DNA of 64,000 nt from Criblamydia sequanensis CRIB-18 (GTDB lineage Bacteria > Chlamydiota > Chlamydiia > Chlamydiales > Criblamydiaceae). The stretch's first letter is position 1, and each line of letters begins with the position of its first letter. Positions 45,136-52,819 of the stretch are shown here, piece by piece. The notes under the pieces were generated by a model that was not told the DNA's origin, searched no databases, and saw nothing but the letters and a program-made list of their open reading frames with translations. Where the stretch lies: assembly GCF_000750955.1 (NCBI RefSeq), contig NZ_CCEJ010000001.1, positions 298,197-362,196 on the forward strand. The letters run 5' to 3'. The translations under genes were made by a program, and so were the position numbers.

Positions 45136-46986
45136 ATGTTTAGTAGTAGTTCAGATGTCAGATTGACAGGTACTCTTTTAACTCCCGTAGGTGATCCTTA
45201 TGAGAGAAGAAAATTTCAAATTTACAAAGATAATGTACGTGTGGCTCATGGTAAAACGAGCCTAGATGGGAGGTTTTGTGTTTCTCTTGAATCTAGCCTC
45301 CTTATAGAAAAAACCACCCTTGCTTTTCGCATCTGCAAAGAGAAAAAGATAGCTGATGATTATATCCGTAGTCAAGATACTCGGGCCAATTTAAAATTTT
45401 TAAGAGAAAGAACCGAAGTTGGTGAAACTTTTGTTGAAGTTGACTATCAGGAGGAAAAAGAGAAAGAGGCTACGGTTTCTGTTGGGGACATTCAATTTGA
45501 AAAAGAATTTGAAAAAGAGCAAGTGCCCTTAAGTTATTATTGGCATATTGCAAAAGCTGCTGTCCCGCCCGTCTTGCAGAGTTTACTTTCTTATACTTTA
45601 AACAGCCTAGATATTTTGGATACGCGCGGCATCGAGCAAATCCTGGAAGAATTTGGTGTGGATGACTCAAAAAGAGTAGAATTGACTCCTGAAAATACCT
45701 GGAAGCTTCTTACGAATGGCATTTGTCCGATTTACTTTAAAAAAGCAGGTGATGAATTCATCGCCGAGATAAAATGGAGCAAATACCCTCTTGATAAGCT
45801 TAAAAGCTTGCCTGATGTCACCCTATTTTTTAAGAAGTCCGAAAAGCCGGACGAAGACCCCAAAATGACCCGTCTTGAGATTTCCTTTAGGGAACAATTA
45901 GAGCCGGTTGAAGAAGGAGATACTAATAGAACCCTTGAAGTTTACACGGAAGAAAATCTAATACATGGCCTTCATAAGGCAAACTCAGCCATTTTTCTTT
46001 TTGGCGAAACCATTTTTCATTTGGCTTGGGGACATATCTATGATGCCGGGATTGCAGAAGCCGTTCACGATTATCTTCATGGGACTGTAATCGGAGAGCT
46101 TTTGCAGCCTCACTGCGAGTATACAAGAAAGATTACCAATGAATTTGGCGGTCCTAATATTTTCAAAAAAACGGGAGCGCTTAATAACTCAGGACAAAGT
46201 GTGGAAGGGATTGCCGAAATGATGGGTGATTATGGAGGGGCCATAGATCCTTTCACCTTTTGGCCACGAAAAAAAATTAACAATAATCATGTGTTTGCTA
46301 TAGCTCAAAGATTGCATTTTAAACTGATTTTGGCAGGAGTAACTCAGTTTTTTGAAGACAATTGGCAGCAAATCAGTTCAAGTAAAGAATGGGGCCCGCT
46401 ACATCTTTTCTTTAAAAGGGTTCATAAAAACTCTCCCGTCTATAGGCCTTGGGAGGGTATAGACCCGGCTAGAGGCTCTTTTGTGGATGCCAATGAAATT
46501 GAGGGAAGACCTAATCCTGACGCTCCTCCAAGAACTAAATATAAAGAAAGCGATAGGGATGTAAAGGCTATTAGAAGAATTGCCTTAGACCCCGAAAAGC
46601 CGCTCGGGAAAGACAAGGAGCTTGCTATCCGATTCTTCACACACTTTATTCACATGGACACTTTTTGGCATTCCTGGATTCATATGAGCCAATATAAAGG
46701 GTTTATTTCGGATAATGCTCCAGCTCCTCATTTATTGGATGTTAAAGCGACTCCCATATCTCTTGAAGACTATGGCGATGGTGATTTTGGGAATATAACA
46801 AAAGAGGATGCGATCGCACAGCTTAAACTTCTTCAAACTTTTATCCAATTTAATACTGAAATGTATTCCATCCTCGATAAAAAAGTGCATCCCTGCATCA
46901 GAAAAAGAGTGAAAGCTGCAACAGAACAGTACTTAGCTCTTGGCATAGATCCTAAAAAAGATATTCAACGAAGCGTTGTGATCTAA
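45136..46986 (+). CDS. Divergent lipoxygenase-family protein
   Basis: 616 residues. Lipoxygenases add O2 to polyunsaturated fatty acids using a non-haem iron. The iron ligands are visible: H295-x4-H300 in FHLAWGH, H512-x3-H516 in WHSWIHMSQY, and the C-terminal isoleucine (RSVVI). Supporting family marks are NGICPIYF (compare NGxNPV), HGTVIGELLQPHCEYTRKI (compare HPxxxLLxPHxxxTxxIN) and a downstream NAPAP. Residues 1-125 form a transthyretin/carboxypeptidase-regulatory-like beta domain (GTLLTPVGDPYERR, HGKTSLDGRFCVSL), not an obvious PLAT domain. No signal peptide. TGGAGG gives a strong start. It could act on host lipids, beside the patatin gene; that link is inference. Confidence 0.72.
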   Translation: MFSSSSDVRLTGTLLTPVGDPYERRKFQIYKDNVRVAHGKTSLDGRFCVSLESSLLIEKTTLAFRICKEKKIADDYIRSQDTRANLKFLRERTEVGETFVEVDYQEEKEKEATVSVGDIQFEKEFEKEQVPLSYYWHIAKAAVPPVLQSLLSYTLNSLDILDTRGIEQILEEFGVDDSKRVELTPENTWKLLTNGICPIYFKKAGDEFIAEIKWSKYPLDKLKSLPDVTLFFKKSEKPDEDPKMTRLEISFREQLEPVEEGDTNRTLEVYTEENLIHGLHKANSAIFLFGETIFHLAWGHIYDAGIAEAVHDYLHGTVIGELLQPHCEYTRKITNEFGGPNIFKKTGALNNSGQSVEGIAEMMGDYGGAIDPFTFWPRKKINNNHVFAIAQRLHFKLILAGVTQFFEDNWQQISSSKEWGPLHLFFKRVHKNSPVYRPWEGIDPARGSFVDANEIEGRPNPDAPPRTKYKESDRDVKAIRRIALDPEKPLGKDKELAIRFFTHFIHMDTFWHSWIHMSQYKGFISDNAPAPHLLDVKATPISLEDYGDGDFGNITKEDAIAQLKLLQTFIQFNTEMYSILDKKVHPCIRKRVKAATEQYLALGIDPKKDIQRSVVI

Positions 46987-46998
46987 AAAATAACAAAA

Positions 46999-47036
46999 TA
47001 AGCCAGTTTCATTTATTGAAATTGGCTTACTTTTTT
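46999..47036 (+). terminator. Rho-independent terminator after the lipoxygenase
   Basis: TAAGCCAGTTTCA-TTTAT-TGAAATTGGCTTA, then a T-run. Confidence 0.92.
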
Positions 47037-47128
47037 GAGTTAATTCATAAACTTTATTTTTTATTATACTAAAATGCATTTGTTTCGTTAATGTTTACGC
47101 TGAACAAATCATATTGGATAAATAAAAA

Positions 47129-47845
47129 ATGAAACTCTTCTATCTAGCCTCTCCTTTTTCTTCTAACGAAAAACAAGTGGAAGCGTACCGCTTTAAAGCT
47201 GTGAGCTATATCCTTTTTAAACTTCATCAAGAAAAAAAGTTTGTCTATTCGCCCATTACCCATAACTATCCTTTGATTGAAAAGGGGCTAATGAAAGCTC
47301 ACGAGGAATGGATGCAATTTGACCTTGCAATGTTATCCAAATGCGATGGGCTATTGGTTCTTAAGCTAGAAGGATGGGAAAATTCTAGAGGCGTAACACA
47401 GGAAATTGCTTATGCAGAAAAGCAGGGAATATCTATCGAATGGATCGAGACACCCACTAAAGATGAAGTCGATAATTTTTCTGAGAAAACGCTTAAAGAC
47501 CTTCTCTATCGATTAAAGGAAATGTTTAGGGTGAGAGAGTGGAAAAAATTTCATTCTCCAAAAAATATAGCTATGAATCTTGGAGTTGAAGTCGGCGAAT
47601 TAATGGAGCCTTTTCGTTGGCTTACAACCGAACAAAGCTATTTTTTAGATGAAGAGACCAAAAAAGAAGTAGAAGGGGAGATTGCCGACTGTTTTAACAT
47701 GCTTCTCTATCTCTCTGATTTGCTAGGGATTGATCCTGTAAAATCATCTTTTAAAAAAATTAATATTATAGAACAGCGCTATCCTGTTGAAGAATGCCGT
47801 GGAAAATGCGATAAGTACACAAAATACCAAGTACTATCAAAATGA
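47129..47845 (+). CDS. DUF1937 domain fused to MazG/dCTPase-like pyrophosphohydrolase
   Basis: 238 residues in two domains. Residues 1-110 (KLFYLASPFSS..., YSPITHNYPLI, WMQFDLAMLSKCDGLLVL, GVTQEIAYAEKQGI) match DUF1937, a nucleoside 2-deoxyribosyltransferase-like fold. Residues about 120-220 match the all-alpha NTP pyrophosphatase fold of MazG/dCTPP1: EWKKFHSPKNIAMNLGVEVGE, then LMEPFRW and EIADCFNMLLYL, with the Glu/Asp positions that bind Mg2+. The pairing suggests a nucleotide-pool cleaning enzyme that hydrolyses modified or excess dNTPs. The patatin lipoprotein gene starts 7 bp downstream. Confidence 0.83.
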   Translation: MKLFYLASPFSSNEKQVEAYRFKAVSYILFKLHQEKKFVYSPITHNYPLIEKGLMKAHEEWMQFDLAMLSKCDGLLVLKLEGWENSRGVTQEIAYAEKQGISIEWIETPTKDEVDNFSEKTLKDLLYRLKEMFRVREWKKFHSPKNIAMNLGVEVGELMEPFRWLTTEQSYFLDEETKKEVEGEIADCFNMLLYLSDLLGIDPVKSSFKKINIIEQRYPVEECRGKCDKYTKYQVLSK

Positions 47846-47852
47846 TGGTGTG

Positions 47853-48827
47853 ATGAGAGTTTCAAAACGAGTATTTTATTTTCTTATAGCAAACTGCCTA
47901 CTCTCTTGCGGAGTTCCGAGGCATTTTCGCCCTGAGACACCGCCTCCCCCTTTACCTGAGTTCGAGGTTCCGGAAAGAATAAGAGTCGCCCTTGTGCTAG
48001 GCAGCGGCGGGGTTAGGGGCATGGCGCATGTCGGGGTGATTGAGGAGCTTGAAAAAGCAGGCATTCCTATTGATCTGATAGTTGGCTGCAGCGCAGGCAG
48101 TATTGTCGGCGCCCTCTATGCAGATAATCCCCACATTGAAGAAATTAAAACTGCCGTCTGGAAAGTCAAAACCAATTCCCTTCTAGATATCGAACTATTA
48201 AATTGCAGATACGGTTTATCCCAAGGCAATACGATGAACCGAATCCTCAATTATCACTTGGAAGCTGAGACTTTCGAACAATTAAAAATCCCGCTTGTCA
48301 TCGTCGCTTGCGATCTTTATTCAGGAGAGCTTGTTCCAATAGGTTCCGGAGACGTTGTAAAAGCGGTCCAAGCTTCGTGTTCCATCCCTTTTGTCTTTGT
48401 TCCCTGCAAGCACATGGGACGGATTTTAATAGATGGCGGGGTTATCAACCCGGTTCCTGTTAAAGTGGCAAGAGATCTAGGGGCAGATGTCATCATAGCG
48501 GTGGACCTTTGCGAGCTTTTGCCAAAAACGGTTCCTACCAATTTATTTCAAATAGCGTATCGAAGCTCGGAAATTGCCTTTATGTGGCAGAATGAAGTCT
48601 GCACAAGAAACGCTGACATTGTGATTCGCCCGAAAACTTGCGGTATCGGGACTTTTAATGAAAAAAAGAAAAAGTCACTTTATGAAGCCGGTAAAATGGC
48701 GGCAAAATCTGAAATTCCAAGAATTAAGAACTTACTTGCCAACCATTTCGAAGGTCGCGAGGATTCGTTAGGTAAAAGAGTGGTTCATTTGCTTCCCTAT
48801 AAAGCTGAAATTTATCAGGATAAATAA
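47853..48827 (+). CDS. Patatin-like phospholipase, probable lipoprotein
   Basis: 324 residues from the ATG at 47853, preferred over an upstream frame at 47787 because it gives a lipoprotein signal peptide ending LLSC (Cys19). Patatin-fold marks: oxyanion loop LGSGGVRGMAHVGV (about 49-62), nucleophile elbow GCSAGS with Ser80, and catalytic Asp194 in DGGVINPVP. The family hydrolyses acyl esters of phospholipids; the length and GVRG form are closest to RssA/YchK-type proteins. A Pro-rich spacer (PETPPPPLPE) follows the lipid anchor. Likely anchored in an envelope membrane, facing the periplasm or outside. Confidence 0.86.
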   Translation: MRVSKRVFYFLIANCLLSCGVPRHFRPETPPPPLPEFEVPERIRVALVLGSGGVRGMAHVGVIEELEKAGIPIDLIVGCSAGSIVGALYADNPHIEEIKTAVWKVKTNSLLDIELLNCRYGLSQGNTMNRILNYHLEAETFEQLKIPLVIVACDLYSGELVPIGSGDVVKAVQASCSIPFVFVPCKHMGRILIDGGVINPVPVKVARDLGADVIIAVDLCELLPKTVPTNLFQIAYRSSEIAFMWQNEVCTRNADIVIRPKTCGIGTFNEKKKKSLYEAGKMAAKSEIPRIKNLLANHFEGREDSLGKRVVHLLPYKAEIYQDK

Positions 48828-48907
48828 CTTGGATTTAAGTCCGCTTAACCTGTGATTAACGCCCTAATCCGTGGCCAAGCGCTTTAGATGGATGGCAAAT
48901 TTTTTAG

Positions 48908-48949
48908 CTTTCGGTGAAGGGAATGTTTTCTACATTCCCGAGACGAAAG
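48908..48949. repeat. Isolated hairpin in the long intergenic region
   Basis: CTTTCG...GGGAATG pairs with CATTCCC...CGAAAG around a short loop. It lies about 80 bp after the patatin gene and has no T-run; it may be an edge of decayed mobile DNA. Confidence 0.5.
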
Positions 48950-49143
48950 ATGAAAAATGACATTCAGCTATCAGATGATTGGTCGCGAGCGATATCTTCC
49001 TTTTTTACAAAAGGAAAAATATCATGAATGAGCAAGGTATAGCAATTTTCTTTCATCTAGCGATGAAATCGTAAAAATCATTCGGTTCCAAGACGGAAAA
49101 GCAACTTAACCTAGCAGCAACTTACTAAGTTTAGATTTTATCT

Positions 49144-49293
49144 TAAGGAACAGGAAGAAAACAGCATTGAAACTGTTTTTAGCAGATTGTAAGCAGAATG
49201 CCTAGATATATTCGTGCTAGAACAGAGAAAGGGTTTTACCTTAAGATCTCATTCTTCATTAGCAATCATTTATTTAGCATTTTACTCGTAAGT
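49144..49293 (+). pseudogene. Remnant of a transposase C-terminus
   Basis: Reading through stops and one frameshift gives KEQEENSIETVFSRL, then RARTEKGFYLKISF and a hydrophobic end. This resembles the IETVFSxL...R.RxxxGF pattern at the C-terminus of DDE transposases such as IS982-type. No intact frame, left end or inverted repeat set was found. The DNA from 48828 to here holds no gene. Confidence 0.4.
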
Positions 49294-49296
49294 TAG

Positions 49297-49417
49297 TCGC
49301 ATTTAGGCTGATTCTAACAACGCATCTAGCTAATTTCCTTCGCCTCGCTAAGATGAAAAAGCTTGGCTTCGGCTAAGGAAATACGCATCTGCATCGTTAG
49401 AATCAGCCTATAAGCGA
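49297..49417. repeat. 121-bp palindromic element
   Basis: Arms of about 40 bp: TCGCATTTAGGCTGATTCTA at the left pairs with TAGAATCAGCCTATAAGCGA at the right, continuing inward with mismatches to ATTTCCTT/AAGGAAAT. The central loop includes an AGCTTGG/TCGGCT stretch. It abuts the transposase remnant and may be a MITE-like relic or the former end of an element. Confidence 0.75.
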
Positions 49418-49438
49418 GATTAGAACGCAATCGCGGGT

Positions 49439-49600
49439 TTAAATTAAAATCACTCTTCCGGAAAAAATTAAAAGAAGATAAATGATTAAGAGCAAGCTTA
49501 TAACAACAGTGGGCTTATAACCCCAAGTTAGACTGTAATTCCAAACAGGAAAAGCTGCCGTGAGCAAGAGAATTAAGATTAATAGAAGAATTAAGCTCAC
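49439..49600 (-). CDS. DUF3309 family small membrane protein (53 aa)
   Basis: A short gene missed by a length cut-off. The product is a two-helix membrane protein: a Leu/Ile-rich helix, then AAFPVWNYSLTWGYKP, then a second Leu/Ile-rich helix ending SGRVILI. The turn between helices matches the DUF3309 hallmark (ALPTWPYSRxWGYxPSG) with W, WGY and P conserved. Start is GTG directly after the stop of the upstream 26-codon gene, so it is probably translationally coupled. DUF3309 genes often sit near CsbD, BON and YtxH stress genes, which are present here. Confidence 0.72.
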   Translation of the reverse strand: MSLILLLILILLLTAAFPVWNYSLTWGYKPTVVISLLLIIYLLLIFSGRVILI

Positions 49601-49681
49601 TTAAATGAATCCAAAGATCTTGAGAAGAATAATAATTGTAATAGGCACTCCAACAAGCCATAAAATAATTGGTTTTCCCAT
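49601..49681 (-). CDS. 26-aa single-span membrane peptide
   Basis: ATG preceded by AGGGGTGGAT, a good ribosome site. The product begins MGKPIILWLVGVPITIII and ends LLKIFGFI: one hydrophobic helix that fills nearly the entire peptide. Its stop is immediately followed by the DUF3309 start codon. Short length limits certainty, but the ribosome site and coupling argue for a real gene. Confidence 0.55.
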   Translation of the reverse strand: MGKPIILWLVGVPITIIILLKIFGFI

Positions 49682-50120
49682 ATCCACCCCTGATGTTAGG
49701 TTTAATATTCCTATTAATTTATTAATAAGACTTTTTACTCCTTTTGTAAATGTTTTTTCTTAGGGTTTTACGATTCTTCCCCCAAAAATATTATATCCTT
49801 AATTATAAATAATTTAACTTATTTTTTCTTATTTTTTCAAAAAAAGATTGATAAATTTCGAGTCTAAAGGAAATATGAAGTTACAACCAAATACGATGAA
49901 ATTTTTTCAGTTTGACGCTAGAAAATAACGACCGTTAGCTAAAACTTTTTAATTCAATCGCTATCTAATATATCCGCTTAGAAACTTCAACGCATCTTAT
50001 GACCTTGGCGCTTCGCATCGACAAATTTTGTGACAAAAATTTAAAGCTTTAAATTTTTTTAAACTTCACAAATAGAAGTATTTATAAATTAACCAACCCA
50101 AAAAATTAAAGGAGAAGGTT
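49682..50120. other. AT-rich intergenic region between divergent genes
   Basis: No gene or clear repeat was seen. It must hold the promoters of the minus-strand small membrane genes and of the CsbD gene; a GGAGAAGG ribosome site ends it at 50110-50117. Confidence 0.5.
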
Positions 50121-50615
50121 ATGAATAAAGATGTATTTCAAGGCCAATGGAATATCCTAAAAGGAAAAGTTAAAGAACAATGGGGCAAATTAACTGACGA
50201 TGATCTAAAAGAAATCAACGGAAAAAGAGAACAACTCCTTGGAAAAATCCAAAAGCGTTATGGCTATGCTAAAGACAGAGCCGAAAAAGAAATTAAGACC
50301 TTTGAAGAAGAATTTGCCACAACAGGCGCATCTTCCCACCATGCTCATGAAAGCGGCGCTCAATCAAGAGGTTCAAATTTAAGAGGAGACGTCTCTTCTC
50401 ATTATGGAGAAAGAGATACTCATTCTTCAACACATAAAGAAACTTCAAGATCTGATGTAAGCAATCCATCAAAAACACAAGGCCAAACTTCAAAAAATCC
50501 TGGCCAAACTTCTAAAACACAAGGCTATAACGCACCTGGACAAGGGTCTAAAAATCCGAATTCTCCTGGTTCGCAAAATCAAAATTTCAACAAAAACAAG
50601 AATGACCGTCATTAA
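50121..50615 (+). CDS. CsbD-like stress protein with disordered C-terminal extension
   Basis: 164 residues. Residues 1-65 are a CsbD domain (MNKDVFQGQWNILKGKVKE, WGKLTDDDLKEINGKREQLLGKIQKRYG), a small helical protein induced by general stress in many bacteria. The remaining 100 residues are Ser/Gln/Asn/Gly-rich and low complexity, with near repeats of SKTQG, SKNPGQT and APGQGSKNP; canonical CsbD proteins lack this tail. Strong GGAGAAGG start site. The BON-domain gene follows in the same direction. Confidence 0.88.
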   Translation: MNKDVFQGQWNILKGKVKEQWGKLTDDDLKEINGKREQLLGKIQKRYGYAKDRAEKEIKTFEEEFATTGASSHHAHESGAQSRGSNLRGDVSSHYGERDTHSSTHKETSRSDVSNPSKTQGQTSKNPGQTSKTQGYNAPGQGSKNPNSPGSQNQNFNKNKNDRH

Positions 50616-50686
50616 AAGCAATCACCAGGTTTAATTCAACGAATGTAGAGAAAAAATAATTTTTTTTGCGAATTTTAGGAGAAACA

Positions 50687-51679
50687 ATGAAACAATTAAT
50701 TCTATTTATTGCTGTGGGTTCAGTCTCTTTTCTCACAGCAGACCAGTACCCTGGTCAAAGCGGCGGCCATTATGATCAGACCGGCAGATATCACTGCGCC
50801 GGCTGCACCGGAAGCGATGCTTTCTATCAGGATCTTTCAGGACATCCTGGAACTTACCAAGATGGAAACCAAAATAATTACAGTCAGCAAAATTTAAGTG
50901 GAGCTAATTTGGGAAATCCAAATCAGCCTTATTATCAAGGGTCTAACCCGAATTTGCAAAATAGCTATGGGCCAAACACCCCAAGCTATGTCCAGCAAAA
51001 TAGAAACATGCCAAGCAATCCAAATAGAAGCTATTCTAACGATGCTTATGGCAGACCTATTCAAAATCCGGGCTATTTTCAAAATCAAGGGTCAAGCTAT
51101 GACCAGTCTTTTGAAACAGCAAGATCCACACAACCAACGGATCGTGAAATCGAACAGGAAATCCGTGATGATTTAAGCCCAGGCTGGTTTTCAAAAGGGT
51201 TTGAAAGCGTAACTTTCCAAGTCCTCAATGGAAATGTTACTTTAAGAGGAACTGTTGAAACCAATGAGGATAAAGATGATATTGAAGACAGCGTAAAAGA
51301 CATCGATGGCGTTAAAAACGTCAATAACCAAATCATCGTAACAGGCAAAAAATCATCTAGATTGAACACCAGGGGAAATCCTTACGCTGCCAATGAAGCC
51401 CTATCGAGCAAAACAACTTTAACAGATAGAAGCAAATACGCTCAAGATTTTGCGGCGACCGATGCTGATAGGATTTTAAATGCCAAAATCCGCGACCGTT
51501 TAAAAAACGGATGGTTCACAAAAGGTTATGAAGCTTTAATCATTAAAACTTCAAATGGCGTGGTGACTATCATTGGCGCTGTTGACAATGATAAAGATAT
51601 TCCAAAAGTAACAGATGAAATCAAGAAAGTTGAAGGCGTTAAGAAAGTAAACGCTCAATTATCTGTTAAAAACCGCTAA
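50687..51679 (+). CDS. Exported protein with two BON domains
   Basis: 330 residues from the ATG at 50687, which has TTTTAGGAG upstream and gives a signal peptide (MKQLILFIAVGSVSFLTA). A Gln/Asn/Tyr/Pro-rich low-complexity region (about 20-150) precedes two BON domains, about 155-225 (DREIEQEIRDDLSPGWF ... GVKNVNNQIIV) and about 260-330 (ILNAKIRDRLKNGWF ... GVKKVNAQLSV). BON domains bind membranes or phospholipids and occur in osmotic-stress and outer-membrane proteins such as OsmY. Probably periplasmic. The two domains are similar enough to suggest internal duplication. Confidence 0.9.
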   Translation: MKQLILFIAVGSVSFLTADQYPGQSGGHYDQTGRYHCAGCTGSDAFYQDLSGHPGTYQDGNQNNYSQQNLSGANLGNPNQPYYQGSNPNLQNSYGPNTPSYVQQNRNMPSNPNRSYSNDAYGRPIQNPGYFQNQGSSYDQSFETARSTQPTDREIEQEIRDDLSPGWFSKGFESVTFQVLNGNVTLRGTVETNEDKDDIEDSVKDIDGVKNVNNQIIVTGKKSSRLNTRGNPYAANEALSSKTTLTDRSKYAQDFAATDADRILNAKIRDRLKNGWFTKGYEALIIKTSNGVVTIIGAVDNDKDIPKVTDEIKKVEGVKKVNAQLSVKNR

Positions 51680-51685
51680 TTCCAT

Positions 51686-51718
51686 AAACCCGCTTTCTAT
51701 TCATGAAAGCGGGTTTTT
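51686..51718 (+). terminator. Rho-independent terminator after the BON gene
   Basis: AAACCCGCTTTC-TATTCAT-GAAAGCGGGTTT, then T residues. Confidence 0.93.
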
Positions 51719-51793
51719 CTTTATTTTTCTTGACAGAAGAGAATTCAATTCTTAAAACATCAGCTTTGATGTCATTTAAGATGAGGGTTTTTC

Positions 51794-52798
51794 TTGAAAG
51801 CAAATAAAACAACATTTCTTGTATTTATATTCCTTATATTAAGTTTCCAGAATATTTTAAGAGGGGAGGCGGATCCGTTGCCTTCTTGGAATCAAGGGCT
51901 AATTAAAGATTCTATTATTCAGTTTGTCAAAGAAACAACAGACCCGAAAAATGAAAATTTCATACCCGTGGCTGAAAGAATTGCTGTATTTGATCAGGAT
52001 GGAACCCTCTGGGTTGAGCAACCCATCTACACGCAAGTTTTTTTTGCTTTAGACGCCATTAAAGCCATGGCGTTAGGTCACCCCGAATGGAAACATGAAG
52101 AACCCTTTAAATCCATCCTCGAAAATAATCTCGAAGTGTTAAAAAATTTCAAAGAGCAGGAAGTTTCAAAATTAATTGCAGCTACACACTCAGGATTGAG
52201 TGTAAATCGATTTAAAAAGAAAGTACGCCATTGGTTGAATGAAGCGATACACCCTCACTTTAAAAAGCCCTTTACTGAGCTTGTCTATCAACCGATGCTT
52301 GAAGTGATTCAATATTTAAAAGACGCTAATTTTAAAGTTTATATAGTTTCAGGGGGCGGTCAAGAATTCATGAGGGCTTATGCTGAGAAAGTCTATGGCA
52401 TCCCTCCGGAACAAATCATTGGGACAGCCGGTAAAGTCAAATATGAATACGAAAATGGAGAACCTATCTTAAAAAAATTACCGGAGGTTTTATTTGTTGA
52501 TGATAAAACCGGAAAACCAGAAGCCATTAATTTGATGATAGGGCGTAAACCCTATGCCGCTTTTGGCAATTCTATAGGCGATAAAGAGATGCTGGAGTGG
52601 ACAAATAGCGGTCCCAATAAACGTTTAATGCTTTTAGTTCATCATGATGACCCTATTCGGGAATATGCTTATGGCCCGAACTCTAAAATCGGCACTTTTC
52701 CTGAACCTCTAATGGAAGAGGCTAATCAGAAAAAATGGCATGTGGTCAGTATGAGAAAGGATTGGAAAATTATTTTTCCTTTTGAGAAAAATCCTTAA
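51794..52798 (+). CDS. Exported HAD-superfamily phosphatase
   Basis: 334 residues starting at TTG with GAGGG eight bases upstream; no in-frame ATG keeps the signal peptide (FLVFIFLILSFQNILRG). HAD motifs: I FDQDGTLW (Asp67, Asp69), II in YIVSGGGQEF, and IV GNSIGDKEML. It resembles periplasmic phosphoserine-phosphatase-like enzymes that release phosphate from small phosphorylated metabolites. The isonitrile synthase gene starts 22 bp later, so the two are probably cotranscribed. Confidence 0.86.
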   Translation: MKANKTTFLVFIFLILSFQNILRGEADPLPSWNQGLIKDSIIQFVKETTDPKNENFIPVAERIAVFDQDGTLWVEQPIYTQVFFALDAIKAMALGHPEWKHEEPFKSILENNLEVLKNFKEQEVSKLIAATHSGLSVNRFKKKVRHWLNEAIHPHFKKPFTELVYQPMLEVIQYLKDANFKVYIVSGGGQEFMRAYAEKVYGIPPEQIIGTAGKVKYEYENGEPILKKLPEVLFVDDKTGKPEAINLMIGRKPYAAFGNSIGDKEMLEWTNSGPNKRLMLLVHHDDPIREYAYGPNSKIGTFPEPLMEEANQKKWHVVSMRKDWKIIFPFEKNP

Positions 52799-52819
52799 AC
52801 GAGAGAGTAAAGTTCGCTT

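Noticed and set aside
45136-46986. Carboxypeptidase-type peptidase based on the N-terminal regulatory-like domain
   Set aside because: No peptidase motif is present downstream; the His pattern and C-terminal Ile fit lipoxygenase much better.
47787-47852. Longer N-terminus of the patatin protein
   Set aside because: It overlaps the upstream gene by 59 bp and would mask the lipoprotein signal peptide.
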